Source: Leptasterias polaris (lineage: Eukaryota > Echinodermata > Asteroidea > Forcipulatida > Asteriidae). From it: DNA of 64,000 bases. This document shows, in pieces, positions 1 to 13,900 of this stretch. The position numbers and the translations under genes are program-made. Under the pieces are notes generated by a model. The model was not told the origin of the DNA. It worked only from the letters and a program-made list of their open reading frames with translations, and did not search any database. The stretch lies in assembly GCA_037783415.1 (NCBI GenBank), contig JAZGTN010000025.1:1922001-1986000 (forward strand), read 5' to 3'. Within the stretch, counting starts at the first letter, position 1; each line of letters begins with the position of its first letter.

Positions 1-481
1 CCATTAAAATTCGGAGTTACAACGTTTTTGCACTGACACGACGATATACACATGGTGTTACCGCAAACCAAATATACATAAACCTATTCAAATCAACAAA
101 ATCCAAACCGAAGAAGGGTCACAAAATAGTCTGACCTCCAACTTAGTGTAGTGAGAACAAGTGTGAAGTGCTGCTATGGAACACAGGGACCATGACGAAG
201 GTCTCAGCAAGAAACAGCTGAACATTGTGACATTTGTTTCAATTTTAAGACAGTTTCACACAGGCAGTTTACTAATTTTTGACCTGCCCACTCCGACACC
301 TTTGAAGCAAGTTAGCCCAAAGCATTCTTGCTGTTTGTAAGCTAGGGTATAATCATAATAGTACATAGTCTTACGTAGCGCATGATCTACCTTAAAGGAA
401 CTCAAAGCTTTGAACAAACAGAAACATTTAAGACAGGTTTTAGATTTTGTTATTTATTATGAAACAGTTAATAAGGGTTAA

Positions 482-849
482 AGGCACTGGACACGTTTGG
501 TAATTGTCAAAGACCAGTATTCTCACTTGGTGTATCCCAACATATGCATAAAATAACAAGCCTGTGAAAATTTGGGCTCAATTGGTCATTGAAGTTGCAA
601 GAAAATGATGAAAGAAAAAACACCCTTGTTGTACAAATTAGTGTGCTTTCAGATGCTAATAAAAGGCTTCATGCATGAAGTCTTTTATTATTTTAGTGAG
701 AAGCTACCTCTTTCTCAAAAACTACGTTACTTCAGGGGGAGTCGTTTCTCACAATGTTTTATACTATCAACAGCTCTCCGTTGCTCATTACCAAGTAAAT
801 TTTTATGCTAATATATATTTAGAGTAATTACCAAACGTGTACAGTGCCT
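482..849. mobile_element. TTAA-flanked MITE, family T1
   Basis: Termini AGGCACTGGACACGTTTGGT and its near-complement (ACCAAACGTGTACAGTGCCT) are flanked by TTAA at 478-481 and 850-853. 368 bp, no coding. A divergent relative lies at 21542-21881. TTAA target use is typical of piggyBac-type transposases; the TIR is not piggyBac-like, so the mobilising enzyme is unknown. Confidence 0.8.
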
Positions 850-869
850 TTAACAAGGTGCTGTAGCAC

Positions 870-1099
870 GATCAGCAGCCATTGCCAAAAACACCGGGCC
901 GAACCCATTCTCTTAGCGATAAGTGTACCTGGATTCTGTTGCGTGCATTACACAAACACACGGGACCTACGGCTTTACATCCCATCTGGACAAAGCAGTA
1001 ATGGTTGTGCTTAATAATGACACAAGTGTCAAGACCGGGACTTGAACCCACCCCAGAGCTTGAGTCTGGTGCTCTTAACAGCTCAGCCAAGACACGCTT
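870..1099 (-). repeat. tRNA-derived SINE (Leu/Ser-like head)
   Basis: Read on the minus strand from about 1099, it has an A box (TGGCTGAGCTGTTAAGAGC), then a B box (GGTTCAAGTCC) about 50 nt later, as in long-variable-arm tRNAs, followed by an unrelated body. A second copy lies at 27010-27480, split by a MITE. Confidence 0.75.
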
Positions 1100-1293
1100 A
1101 TAGGCTGGTGACTATTAGTGGTATACAAGCTTACCATCTTGGGACCCATACGTTGGTCAGTGTTGGAGTGTTGGAGAGAGACACCAGACCCTGTGAGGGG
1201 AACTTTTTCCACTGCATAACACTTCGGATCACATCCTATTGACAAGAGAAAAAAAAAATTGACTTTACATTGATAATGCTTGACATCACTTAA

Positions 1294-2175
1294 CCCTTTC
1301 AACTCGACCCTTCGTAAAATCGGCCAGCGGCGGCCGAAAAATAAATCACTTCTCATCGAACACCAACTGCCCCCTCTATTGGCCGAGTCATGCATCATTA
1401 GAAAGCTGAAAACATAAGCTTTCCAATGATGGTATGGTACCCTGTGTGCGACCTTTATAAATAAAGTTACGAAGCGAAAAGAAACCAGACTATTGCTTTG
1501 CCAAAAAAAATGGCCATGCGCGCGTCACCCGTGTTGTGTATGTCGACTTTGTGCAAATTCCGTTCTCTCTATCTCAAACAAAACGCTATATTTCAGCTTC
1601 AAAATGACTAAAAAGAAGCCTGAAAAGCAGTCAAATGTTATCCAACCTTCCAGAAGACAATTTATAGAGGAAGAACTTTTTGATTTGTTGGGTTTTGTTG
1701 ATGAGAGCGACGAGAACAGCGATCTTGATAGTGGCGAAGAAGAAATGTTGAACGAAGGCATTGATCCAACCATAGACTCCTGCCGGCTGGTAAATTTTGT
1801 TTTAGCAAATGATTTGTAACACATAAAATGATTTGAAAAAAATATATTCCTTTATCTGTATAGGGAGATCAGATGATGGAGATTTCAAAAAATGGCACCA
1901 AAACAATTTCAGACATTTGGAAATTACAAAATTTACATAAATATGAAAAAATATGAGTTTTCAAAATAAAAATATGAATTTTAAAATGGCCATAATTTTT
2001 TTTCAAAACCTGCTGGGGGGTCAACAACTTGCTAAAGGTGTAGCCCTATATGTAAGCTTTATAAATATGTATAATGTTAACAGGTTTCTGAGGGTTTCTG
2101 AGAAGTAAACCAGTCATTTTAATAAAAAACCTGAGCACATGCAAAATTTCCAAAAAAGGGGTCGAGTTTAAAGGG
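1294..2175 (+). mobile_element. Internally deleted piggyBac-like element
   Basis: 882 bp flanked by TTAA (1290-1293 and 2176-2179). Ends begin CCCTTTCAACTCGACCC and finish as its complement (GGGGTCGAGTTTAAAGGG); CCC ends plus TTAA are the piggyBac signature. Inside are a TATA-like TTTATAAATA (about 1455) and the N-terminal coding part of a transposase. The DDD catalytic core is absent, so it cannot move by itself. Confidence 0.87.
1604..1789 (+). pseudogene. piggyBac transposase, N-terminal exon only
   Basis: ATG at 1604 begins MTKKKPEKQSNV, then RRQFIEEELFDLLGF, followed by a Ser/Asp/Glu-rich tail (DESDENSDLDSGEEEM). Acidic N-termini of this kind precede the DDE-type core in piggyBac transposases. 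A possible donor (CTG|GTAAAT) lies at 1789; unspliced, the frame stops at 1819. The catalytic domain is missing. Confidence 0.7.
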
Positions 2176-2179
2176 TTAA

Positions 2180-2500
2180 AGGGAATCCTTAAAACTAACG
2201 ACAATAAAAACTGACTTGATAAGAAGTACAGCAGCTTTCGATAGTATAAAGTCTTTTGAGAAACATTTCACTTCGAAAGTTTGAATCTGAAAAACGTTAC
2301 TATCAGAAACGTTTCTCAGATTGTGTATTCCTATTAGGGATTATTCTTCCAGCTTGGACACAATCCCTCGGATTTTTAAGGATATCTCAAAATTACAATC
2401 ACATTTTGAAATGAAATTTTCACAGATTAGTCTTATTGTATTCATCCACATTTATATAGGATTAAAACAATCGATCGGTTCTAAAACCGAAGGTACACTT
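2180..2500 (+). mobile_element. TTAA-type MITE, family T2 (partial)
   Basis: Starts at the TTAA (2176-2179) that also ends the piggyBac element. Shares blocks with 31876-32250 in the opposite orientation: AGAAGTACAGCAGCT, GAAACGTTTCTCAGATTGTG, TATAGGATTAAAACAATCG. The right end is degenerate. 2501-2660 holds nothing I recognise. Confidence 0.65.
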
Positions 2501-2661
2501 GTCTTCAATCTTCCATTGTAACTCATTACTAGTAGAAATAACTTCAAGCAAAACAACAAGCAAGAAACAAGTCGCAAAATGAGAACCTGATGGCATTTTG
2601 GTTGCTCATCAAGATTTGTTGGGGTAAGCAAAAGTTTTTGTTAACCAGCTTCTAACAATCA

Positions 2662-2912
2662 GGGCCCAGTTTCATGGCTCTGCTTACCGTAAGCAAAGAA
2701 TCAGCGCTAACGGAAGCAGGGAGTTCCGCGCTTACGCCAAGCGTATTTCACAGGTTAGCAGGGATTTTCTGCTTGTGCGCTTGCGCAGCTCACGTTACAA
2801 GGCATTCTACGCTTACACAGCTAGCGCAGAAATTTGGCGCTTGCTCGATAAGCGGAGAATGGTGATCGCAAGCGCAGAATTCGACGGTAAGCAGAGCCAT
2901 GAAATTGGGCCC
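2662..2912. mobile_element. Palindromic MITE with GGGCCC ends
   Basis: Begins GGGCCCAGTTTCATGGCTCT and ends in the complement (AGAGCCATGAAATTGGGCCC). The interior is a run of degenerate GCTTAxGC / GCGCTTxGC motifs. No clear target duplication. Confidence 0.7.
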
Positions 2913-3051
2913 AGCTAACAACTGTGTATTTCAGTAAATTCTTTATCAAATAAAAACCAAGGCAAAGCAATCCCCTAAGTACTGTTTGTACAATCGTGGA
3001 CGAACAGGGAACTTGATCGCTGCAGAGTGAGAACAACCTCACTGCATTGTG

Positions 3052-4746
3052 GCGTGTCGTGGCCGAGCGGTCTAGAGCACCGGACCTAAGCTCTGGTGTT
3101 TTCAGCAGCAGAGTGTGGGTTCGATACCCGGTCATGACATTTGTGCCCCTGAGCAAGGCACTTAACCATAATTGCTTCGAAAAAGTTGGGAAGGTAGCAG
3201 TGTTGTAACCAAGTCATTTTTTGTCAAGTCAAGTCAAGTCGCAAGTCATCTTTGGTCAAGTCAAGTCAAGTCACAAGTCATTTTTGTTCAAGTCAAGTCA
3301 AGTCGCAAGTCAAATTTTCACAAGTCAAGTCAAGTCACAAGTCAAATTTTCGCAAGTCAAGTCAAGTCACAAGTCACATAATGTCCCGATAAGCCCACTC
3401 CCATAATATGATGTTGTGACAGACTAAATACAACCATTGAACCACATGCACGGCAATAATTGCCGTGCTTTTTTAGAATTTGAAGGGCATCGCAGCAATT
3501 TCGTAAGTGTAAAAAGGGCACCACGGCATTTTTGTCGAATGTGGGGCCTGGGGGTATCATGGCAAAAACTTAATTTTACAAAATTTAACACGACAGGTGT
3601 CAGGTGAAAAAACTAAGGTTGAACACAAAACCACGGATGTGATCTAAAGCAATGCGTCTTCACCACCACAGCATTTTGACTATCCTATGCACAAACACCC
3701 CGCAAAAAATTCCCCAAAACAACAAAACAAAACATATTTAAAAAGAAACAAATCTTACGTTTTACATTTAAATAATCTTTCTGTTGATCCAAAATGTCCA
3801 AAATGGTGTCATTTTTGTAAAATAAAGCCTATAAGTTGTGCAGTTTTCCGTAAACAAGCTAACATTTCCGAGGAAATGTGCTTTGAAGACCATACTGTCG
3901 ACGGCTTTTGCGTGAATACCAGTGGCTCATTGCTCTGTACACGTTTTTTTCGCGCACCAGCGATGGTGATTATTGCAATTCGAGGGAAAACCCTTTTCCC
4001 CAAGCATGCGCAGACACGTAAAGTCTTTTGTCAAGGCGTTTCAAACAGGTGTTGTGGGATATTTCACCAATAGAGGGCTTTTACTCCAATGGTATCGCAT
4101 TGTTTTGAAACGCCCTCTAGCGTTCAATGTTTCCTATCTTTATTGTTGCGCATAAAGGAACGACATAACAAAGACTAGGAGCCTCTAAATTGGAAAAGAC
4201 GTGACCGCGTGCGTTGTGTAAACTGTTATCGCAATGTGGTCCGTGTTTTGCGGAACTTCCGAGTGAATTGTTTCGACATTAATTTATCCGAACCCTAAAA
4301 ATGTAAACGTATAACTTCACATTTAATATTCCTGTGTTGTAACCAAGTCATTTTTTCTCAAGTCAAGTCAAGTCGCAAGTCATATTTGCTCAAGTCAAGT
4401 CAAGTCACGAGTCATTTTTGCTCAAGTCAAGTCAAGTCGCAAGTCAATGAAATTGGCGACTCGAGTCTGACTCGAGTCCAAGTCACCGACTCGAGTCAAC
4501 AACACTGGAAGGTAGTGCATTCTGCTCTACCAGACAGGCTCCTAGTGGATGATACCCATGCCTACATCCTTAAGGACTGTGAAGGGGGTAACCCTGTTTC
4601 AGCCCCAGGAGTAGAAGGCAACGTGCCCCTGGTGTCAATTGATTTGGGTCGATAGCCCAAATCAGTTATGTGTAGCCCTCACCTTGAAGTGGCCGTCCGA
4701 GGCCTTGTGAGTAAGGCGATATCTCATAATAAAAAAAATAAAAAAA
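3052..4746 (+). repeat. tRNA-derived SINE split by a hAT-like insertion
   Basis: The head (3052-3140) has an A box (TGGCCGAGCGGTCTAGAGC) and B box (GGTTCGATACC) of the Leu/Ser type. The body runs to 3197, is interrupted by the 3198-4507 element, and resumes at 4508-4746, ending in an A-rich tail (AAAAAAAATAAAAAAAATA). Confidence 0.8.
3198..4507. mobile_element. Non-autonomous hAT-like element with subterminal CAAGT arrays
   Basis: 1,310 bp, ends CAGTGTTGTAACC ... GTCAACAACACTG, flanked by a perfect 8-bp duplication GAAGGTAG (3190-3197 and 4508-4515). CAGTG ends and 8-bp duplications are the hAT hallmark. Both subterminal regions (3224-3384 and 4345-4448) are arrays of TCAAGTCAAGTC(A/G)CAAGTCA units. 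The core (3400-4330) has a 128-codon open frame at 3687 with no recognisable domain. Confidence 0.88.
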
Positions 4747-4786
4747 ATATGCAAAACATGATGAATTTGATTGAACGACTTCATAC

Positions 4787-4936
4787 CTCTCTGTCCAAGA
4801 AACGCTTGAGTGTTGTGCCGTGCTTATTGCTGAGATCGCCGTGGGTGTACCTCGGTAAGGGGCACATGTGGAAGTCTGAGTCTACTTCAGAGTATGGAAG
4901 GGGGGGAAGAAACACTTGTAGACCTGGCGCTGGATT
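4787..4936 (-). CDS. CFAP221: CFAP221 exon 14 (last exon found)
   Basis: 50 whole codons between TAAAACAG and donor GTATGA. It encodes NPAPGLQVFLPPLPYSEVDS, DFHMCPLPRYTH and KRFLDREV, matching NPNPGLFAVMHPLTYAE..DYHLC. No stop codon; the donor implies further 3' exons, which I could not find in 1-4786. Confidence 0.92.
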
Positions 4937-7900
4937 CTGTTTTAAAACAACAATTTCATAAAACAATTAACACTAATAGTAATCAAAATAATGTTTTTTA
5001 TCATGCTCTTTTTCAAGCCAAAAAAACATATTATATTGTTTATTGTAAAAACATTTGAATGAAAAAACATTTGAATGAAAGCAGCCGTTAAAAAGGCGTT
5101 ACAAATGTTAAAAAGGCTGTATACAATAAGGTAACCAAATATTAAAAGTGAGGATCAAAAATTGTACAATACCAAAAAAAAAGGCAAATTGAGCAAACAA
5201 ATTATTCCAAAACAAACACTATCTGAAGTCACTTTAAAATTCTAACAAGTGAAGGAATAGCAGATCTTTTGTAGCGCTCTGTTTAACACTTAAGTACGAC
5301 AAGTGAAGGAATAGCAGATCTTTTGTAGCGCTCTGTTTTACACTTAAGTACGACAAGTGAAGGAATAGCAGATCTTTTGGAGCGCTCTGTTTTACACTTA
5401 AGTACGACAAACGAAGAAATACAGTACCAGCCACAAGTAATTCCAAGCCCCCGAGGGTAACCCGCAGGGAGCAACGAGTACGTGGCGGGGACCCCCGCAA
5501 AATACCCGCGGGTGTAAGGGGGCCCACGAGAAAAGTACCGGGGACCACGCAAGAGATTTGCGGGGCCACGCAAATGGGCCACACAACCCGCTAACGGCTT
5601 CGTGGGCTGTAACGGGGGGCTTTGTTTGGCAATCATTGATGCGTAAAACTGTTGTGTAGCAGATCTTTTGTAGCGCTCTGTTTTACATTTGGGTATGAAA
5701 AGCTCCAGTTTCTTTCCTGATCTAAGTTGGTATTTATTAAGCATATATGACGAAATTTGTCAGATTCAACAAGTTTTTTAAAGTTAACAAATTGAACCTC
5801 AACAGAGCAGAACTGCATACCTTGTTGAGAAAATAATTAGCGTTTTGAGATGCCCTCAAGTGTGATAAAGCACTATTTAGGCGGGGTATTATTACCATAG
5901 AATATGGAAAATCCCGAACGCAGTTGTTTTCTGTGTCTTCTTGCACACGCCCTCTATGTCAGCTTTTGGGAATTGCAAATCAATACTGGTGATTAGACTG
6001 GTCCCGTCTTTACCCGCAAGGATAAAGAAAGACACTGGTTTTACAGACACTGATTTCATTGGATACAAAGATCTCATTGGATAACCGTGCAGTCACGTAA
6101 GCTTCCCATGTCAGTGTTACGATTGGTCTGCCCCGAAGTGACGTAGTTCTGATCCTTGTTCTATTTTCTGCTACACCACCAGCAGGAACAGTTCCATTGT
6201 CTGCTGCTGGGTGTGCATAATGTTTGCATGTAATGTTGTTTTATTCACAATGCTATGTGTGTTTACACGTGTGTATAGACTTTGGGTGCGTTCGATTAGC
6301 TTCCCCGGGTCGACCCAGGTCTTCCCCCGGTGCGTTCGAATAGCTTTGACGTCATTCGCGGGGCTCACCCGGGTCAGCCCCAAGTGCCCTGCTTGTGGAG
6401 CGGGTCACTTGGGGCTGCCCCTGGTTCATGACGTCACGGCGAAAAACTTTCTCAATGGCCACCATTTTGTTTGTAATTCAGCGGGACATTTCAGGAAGTT
6501 TGACACACATTTTCGCCATTACAACAGCGTTTTTGTGAGCAATAAGTATTTTTTATTCGAAGCCGGGTAACTTTGTATCAATGTGGGGTTGTACAAATTG
6601 TTTAACGTTGCAGTTTTACCTTGAGAAAAATTATTTTACGATGTTTTCGTGAATCCACGGAAAGTATCGGACATACGGCACAAAATGGAAGTAGTTCCAG
6701 TCGGCTGTCCCAAGATGCATCGGTGTGAATGCTGGGGGAAGTTGGCGTTCGATTAGCTCATGGTTAGGGGCTCACCCGGATGAGCAGACCGGGGTCGACC
6801 CGGGGAAGCTAATCGAACACACCCTTTGAATCTCCACCGTGTGAATGGATATGAGGTCAAAGGTATATCTGGCAGGATCCCGCCAGGCGCTCAAGGCTGG
6901 TATCTGGCGTTATTCACGAGCCTCGAAGTGTGTGGTCAGATGTTCAGGCTATAATGATGATGTGCATGAATGGCAAATTAACCACACTAGCCAATAGGAA
7001 AGCTGAAGTTTGCCACACAGCTAAAACGGCAGCCTACACCAATTCGCCTCAAAGCAGAATACGCAAGACAACTACACACACAGTATTCTCCAAGATATAT
7101 TTCTAAGGTACGGAAATATGTACTTACAAATATGTGGAGGGGCGGGTATTCAATGGGCTTGAACAGGGCAGACGGCGGGGTCAGCTCAACCAGCTTTGTT
7201 TCTCGCAACGCCATCTCAAGGGTCTCCTCTTGAAGCACCCCCATATCAGAAATAGTCTGCTCCTTGGTCCAAGCCGGCTCAGGGGCTGGCACGTTAATCA
7301 TCTCATCCTGTGGGGGTGGGAAAAGCGAAGATGAAAATAAACTTACAAAGCAGAGATACACAAATCTTTTTGATCATCAAATGAGATGGGGGATTAGGAG
7401 AGGTGGTCGAAAGTTTTAAAGTGTGACGTCAGGTATTTCGGCTGAACAAGAAGAGCACTTACCTCAGCCCCCGTTCTGAGCGGCCTAATGAGTCTTGGCG
7501 GTACGTAGCCCGATGAAGCGTCCTGAATGTTGTGCGGTGTGTAGCTCATCAACTTGTACTGCTGCGGTACCTGGGTCCAAAAACGCCAGTAAACATTGTT
7601 TCATCAGGAAAATAAACCTTGTGGTTTATTATTTGAAAATAAACACAAATTCACTAAGTAAATTCATTCCCATCCTCTACTTTTAAATCTTTTCTTAACT
7701 TTTTCTTAGAGAAAAAAAAAAATACATTTAACAAGTTATTTACATTTTCTGGCCAGGTGAAGTAAATTAAAAGATATTTTCTCAAAAAGTTAACAGCAAT
7801 TAAGCAAGGAGTATTTCTAAGGAAGCCTCAAAATGTGCTCAGCAAATTTTTCTGCAACAGCAATGAATATTGATTCAGCAAATGGAACCAGACTATGTTG

Positions 7901-10900
7901 TTCCTCCCAGCCTCGGTTTGGTTACATCGACTTGAATGGGAGACCAAGATGTATGCGTCATGATCAAGGTCTAGCTCACCTTCAGATTGAACAAAGGCAC
8001 TTTTCTTTTGACGAACACCCCCGAAGACTTGACTGGAACAATTCCTAGAGCATCGGGAGCCTTTAGATACAACAGAAAAGGACAAATAATTGTTATATCG
8101 ATGTCAAGTCGATGTCCTGGGGGGTGGCATAGGGAGATACGTAATTTGGCTAACATAAGAAAAAATGATCTAACTATTCACATTAATGATATTGACCCAT
8201 CTGACTTGAAATCTACTGCCAATGTTATCAATGATCATCTTGCTGGTTTTTCTCAATCTCAAAATCCCATCTACCTATTTTGTTTACCTGCATATTTACT
8301 GCCACACCCACCCCTCCCCCTGATTCAGCCTTGGACAATTTATGAAAAGCTCAAACATATTTCTCTCACCAAAACTGCTGGACCTGATAATTTACCAGCT
8401 AAAATTATCAAGGAATTTGCTTACGAACTATCCATTCCGGTTACAGACATCATAAATACTTCATTCTTACATGGTGTTGTTCCAGATCAATGGAAACAAG
8501 CGGATGTCGTTCCTATTCCTAAACAGACCCCACCAACGTTACAAAAACAGACCCCACCAACGTTACAAAAACAGACCCCACCAACGTTACAAAAACAGAC
8601 CCCACCAACGTTACAAAAACAGACCCCACCAACGTTACAAAAACAGACCCCACCAACGTTACAAAAACAGACCCCACCAACGTTACAAAAACAGACCCCA
8701 CCAACGTTACAAAAACAGACCCCACCAACGTTACAAAAACAGACCCCACCAACGTTACAAAAACAGACCCCACCAACGTTACAAAAACAGACCCCACCAA
8801 CGTTACAAAAACAGACCCCACCAACGTTACAAAAACAGACCCCACCAACGTTACAAAAACAGACCCCACCAACGTTACAAAAACAGACCCCACCAACGTT
8901 ACAAAAACAGACCCCACCAACGTTACAAAAACAGACCCCACCAACGTTACAAAAACAGACCCCACCAACGTTACAAAAACAGACCCCACCAACGTTACAA
9001 AAACAGACCCCACCAACGTTACAAAAACAGACCCCACCAACGTTACAAAAACAGACCCCACCAACGTTACAAAAACAGACCCCACCAACGTTACAAAAAC
9101 AGACCCCACCAACGTTACAAAAACAGACCCCACCAACGTTACAAAAACAGACCCCACCAACGTTACAAAAACAGACCCCACCAACGTTACAAAAACAGAC
9201 CCCACCAACGTTACAAAAACAGACCCCACCAACGTTACAAAAACAGACCCCACCAACGTTACAAAAACAGACCCCACCAACGTTACAAAAACAGACCCCA
9301 CCAACGTTACAAAAACAGACCCCACCAACGTTACAAAAACAGACCCCACCAACGTTACAAAAACAGACCCCACCAACGTTACAAAAACAGACCCCACCAA
9401 CGTTACAAAAACAGACCCCACCAACGTTACAAAAACAGACCCCACCAACGTTACAAAAACAGACCCCACCAACGTTACAAAAACAGACCCCACCAACGTT
9501 ACAAAAACAGACCCCACCAACGTTACAAAAACAGACCCCACCAACGTTACAAAAACAGACCCCACCAACGTTACAAAAACAGACCCCACCAACGTTACAA
9601 AAACAGACCCCACCAACGTTACAAAAACAGACCCCACCAACGTTACAAAAACAGACCCCACCAACGTTACAAAAACAGACCCCACCAACGTTACAAAAAC
9701 AGACCCCACCAACGTTACAAAAACAGACCCCACCAACGTTACAAAAACAGACCCCACCAACGTTACAAAAACAGACCCCACCAACGTTACAAAAACAGAC
9801 CCCACCAACGTTACAAAAACAGACCCCACCAACGTTACAAAAACAGACCCCACCAACGTTACAAAAACAGACCCCACCAACGTTACAAAAACAGACCCCA
9901 CCAACGTTACAAAAACAGACCCCACCAACGTTACAAAAACAGACCCCACCAACGTTACAAAAACAGACCCCACCAACGTTACAAAAACAGACCCCACCAA
10001 CGTTACAAAAACAGACCCCACCAACGTTACAAAAACAGACCCCACCAACGTTACAAAAACAGACCCCACCAACGTTACAAAAACAGACCCCACCAACGTT
10101 ACAAAAACAGACCCCACCAACGTTACAAAAACAGACCCCACCAACGTTACAAAAACAGACCCCACCAACGTTACAAAAACAGACCCCACCAACGTTACAA
10201 AAACAGACCCCACCAACGTTACAAAAACAGACCCCACCAACGTTACAAAAACAGACCCCACCAACGTTACAAAAACAGACCCCACCAACGTTACAAAAAC
10301 AGACCCCACCAACGTTACAAAAACAGACCCCACCAACGTTACAAAAACAGACCCCACCAACGTTACAAAAACAGACCCCACCAACGTTACAAAAACAGAC
10401 CCCACCAACGTTACAAAAACAGACCCCACCAACGTTACAAAAACAGACCCCACCAACGTTACAAAAACAGACCCCACCAACGTTACAAAAACAGACCCCA
10501 CCAACGTTACAAAAACAGACCCCACCAACGTTACAAAAACAGACCCCACCAACGTTACAAAAACAGACCCCACCAACGTTACAAAAACAGACCCCACCAA
10601 CGTTACAAAAACAGACCCCACCAACGTTACAAAAACAGACCCCACCAACGTTACAAAAACAGACCCCACCAACGTTACAAAAACAGACCCCACCAACGTT
10701 ACAAAAACAGACCCCACCAACGTTACAAAAACAGACCCCACCAACGTTACAAAAACAGACCCCACCAACGTTACAAAAACAGACCCCACCAACGTTACAA
10801 AAACAGACCCCACCAACGTTACAAAAACAGACCCCACCAACGTTACAAAAACAGACCCCACCAACGTTACAAAAACAGACCCCACCAACGTTACAAAAAC

Positions 10901-13900
10901 AGACCCCACCAACGTTACAAAAACAGACCCCACCAACGTTACAAAAACAGACCCCACCAACGTTACAAAAACAGACCCCACCAACGTTACAAAAACAGAC
11001 CCCACCAACGTTACAAAAACAGACCCCACCAACGTTACAAAAACAGACCCCACCAACGTTACAAAAACAGACCCCACCAACGTTACAAAAACAGACCCCA
11101 CCAACGTTACAAAAACAGACCCCACCAACGTTACACCCACACAACGTTACAAAAACAGACCCCACCAACTTACAAAAACAGACCCCCACCAACGTTACAA
11201 AAACAGACCCCACCAACGTTACAAAAACAGACCCCACCAACGTTACAAAAACAGACCCCACCAACGTTACAAAAACAGACCCCACCAACGTTACAAAAAC
11301 AGACCCCACCAACGTTACAAAAACAGACCCCACCAACGTTACAAAAACAGACCCCACCAACGTTACAAAAACAGACCCCACCAACGTTACAAAAACAGAC
11401 CCCACCAACGTTACAAAAACAGACCCCACCAACGTTACAAAAACAGACCCCACCAACGTTACAAAAACAGACCCCACCAACGTTACAAAAACAGACCCCA
11501 CCAACGTTACAAAAACAGACCCCACCAACGTTACAAAAACAGACCCCACCAACGTTACAAAAACAGACCCCACCAACGTTACAAAAACAGACCCCACCAA
11601 CGTTACAAAAACAGACCCCACCAACGTTACAAAAACAGACCCCACCAACGTTACAAAAACAGACCCCACCAACGTTACAAAAACAGACCCCACCAACGTT
11701 ACAAAAACAGACCCCACCAACGTTACAAAAACAGACCCCACCAACGTTACAAAAACAGACCCCACCAACGTTACAAAAACAGACCCCACCAACGTTACAA
11801 AAACAGACCCCACCAACGTTACAAAAACAGACCCCACCAACGTTACAAAAACAGACCCCACCAACGTTACAAAAACAGACCCCACCAACGTTACAAAAAC
11901 AGACCCCACCAACGTTACAAAAACAGACCCCACCAACGTTACAAAAACAGACCCCACCAACGTTACAAAAACAGACCCCACCAACGTTACAAAAACAGAC
12001 CCCACCAACGTTACAAAAACAGACCCCACCAACGTTACAAAAACAGACCCCACCAACGTTACAAAAACAGACCCCACCAACGTTACAAAAACAGACCCCA
12101 CCAACGTTACAAAAACAGACCCCACCAACGTTACAAAAACAGACCCCACCAACGTTACAAAAACAGACCCCACCAACGTTACAAAAACAGACCCCACCAA
12201 CGTTACAAAAACAGACCCCACCAACGTTACAAAAACAGACCCCACCAACGTTACAAAAACAGACCCCACCAACGTTACAAAAACAGACCCCACCAACGTT
12301 ACAAAAACAGACCCCACCAACGTTACAAAAACAGACCCCACCAACGTTACAAAAACAGACCCCACCAACGTTACAAAAACAGACCCCACCAACGTTACAA
12401 AAACAGACCCCACCAACGTTACAAAAACAGACCCCACCAACGTTACAAAAACAGACCCCACCAACGTTACAAAAACAGACCCCACCAACGTTACAAAAAC
12501 AGACCCCACCAACGTTACAAAAACAGACCCCACCAACGTTACAAAAACAGACCCCACCAACGTTACAAAAACAGACCCCACCAACGTTACAAAAACAGAC
12601 CCCACCAACGTTACAAAAACAGACCCCACCAACGTTACAAAAACAGACCCCACCAACGTTACAAAAACAGACCCCACCAACGTTACAAAAACAGACCCCA
12701 CCAACGTTACAAAAACAGACCCACCAACCAAACGTTACCCAACTAAAACAGACCCCACCAACGTTACAAAAACAGACCCCACCAACGTTACAAAAACAGA
12801 CCCCACCAACGTTACAAAAACAGACCCCACCAACGTTACAAAAACAGACCCCACCAACGTTACAAAAACAGACCCCACCAACGTTACAAAAACAGACCCC
12901 ACCAACGTTACAAAAACAGACCCCACCAACGTTACAAAAACAGACCCCACCAACGTTACAAAAACAGACCCCACCAACGTTACAAAAACAGACCCCACCA
13001 ACGTTACAAAAACAGACCCCACCAACGTTACAAAAACAGACCCCACCAACGTTACAAAAACAGACCCCACCAACGTTACAAAAACAGACCCCACCAACGT
13101 TACAAAAACAGACCCCACCAACGTTACAAAAACAGACCCCACCAACGTTACAAAAACAGACCCCACCAACGTTACAAAAACAGACTCCACCAACGTTACA
13201 AAAACAGACCCCACCAACGTTACAAAAACAGACCCCACCAACGTTACAAAAACAGACCCCACCAACGTTACAAAAACAGACCCCACCAACGTTACAAAAA
13301 CAGACCCACCAACGTTACAAAAACAGACCCACCAACGTTACAAAAACAGACTCCACCAACGTTACAAAAACAGACTCCACCAACGTTACAAAAACAGACT
13401 CCACCAACGTTACAAAAACAGACTCCACCAACGTTACAAAAACAGACCCCACCAACGTTACAAAAACAGACCCCACCAACGTTACAAAAACAGACCCCAC
13501 CAACGTTACAAAAACAGACCCCACCAACGTTACAAAAACAGACCCCACCAACGTTACAAAAACAGACTCCACCAACGTTACAAAAACAGACCCCACCAAC
13601 GTTACAAAAACAGACCCCACCAACGTTACAAAAACAGACCCACCAACGTTACAAAAACAGACCCACCAACGTTACAAAAACAGACCCCACCAACGTTACA
13701 AAAACAGACCCCACCAACGTTACAAAAACAGACCCCACCAACGTTACAAAACAGACCCCACCAACGTTACAAAAACAGACCCCACCAACGTTACAAAAAC
13801 AGACCCCACCAACGTTACAAAAACAGACCCCACCAACGTTACAAAAACAGACCCCACCAACGTTACAAAAACAGACCCCACCAACGTTACAAAAACAGAC

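Noticed and set aside
3687..4155. 128-codon frame inside the hAT-like element as a transposase
   Set aside because: No hAT dimerisation or zinc-finger motif; the composition looks non-coding.
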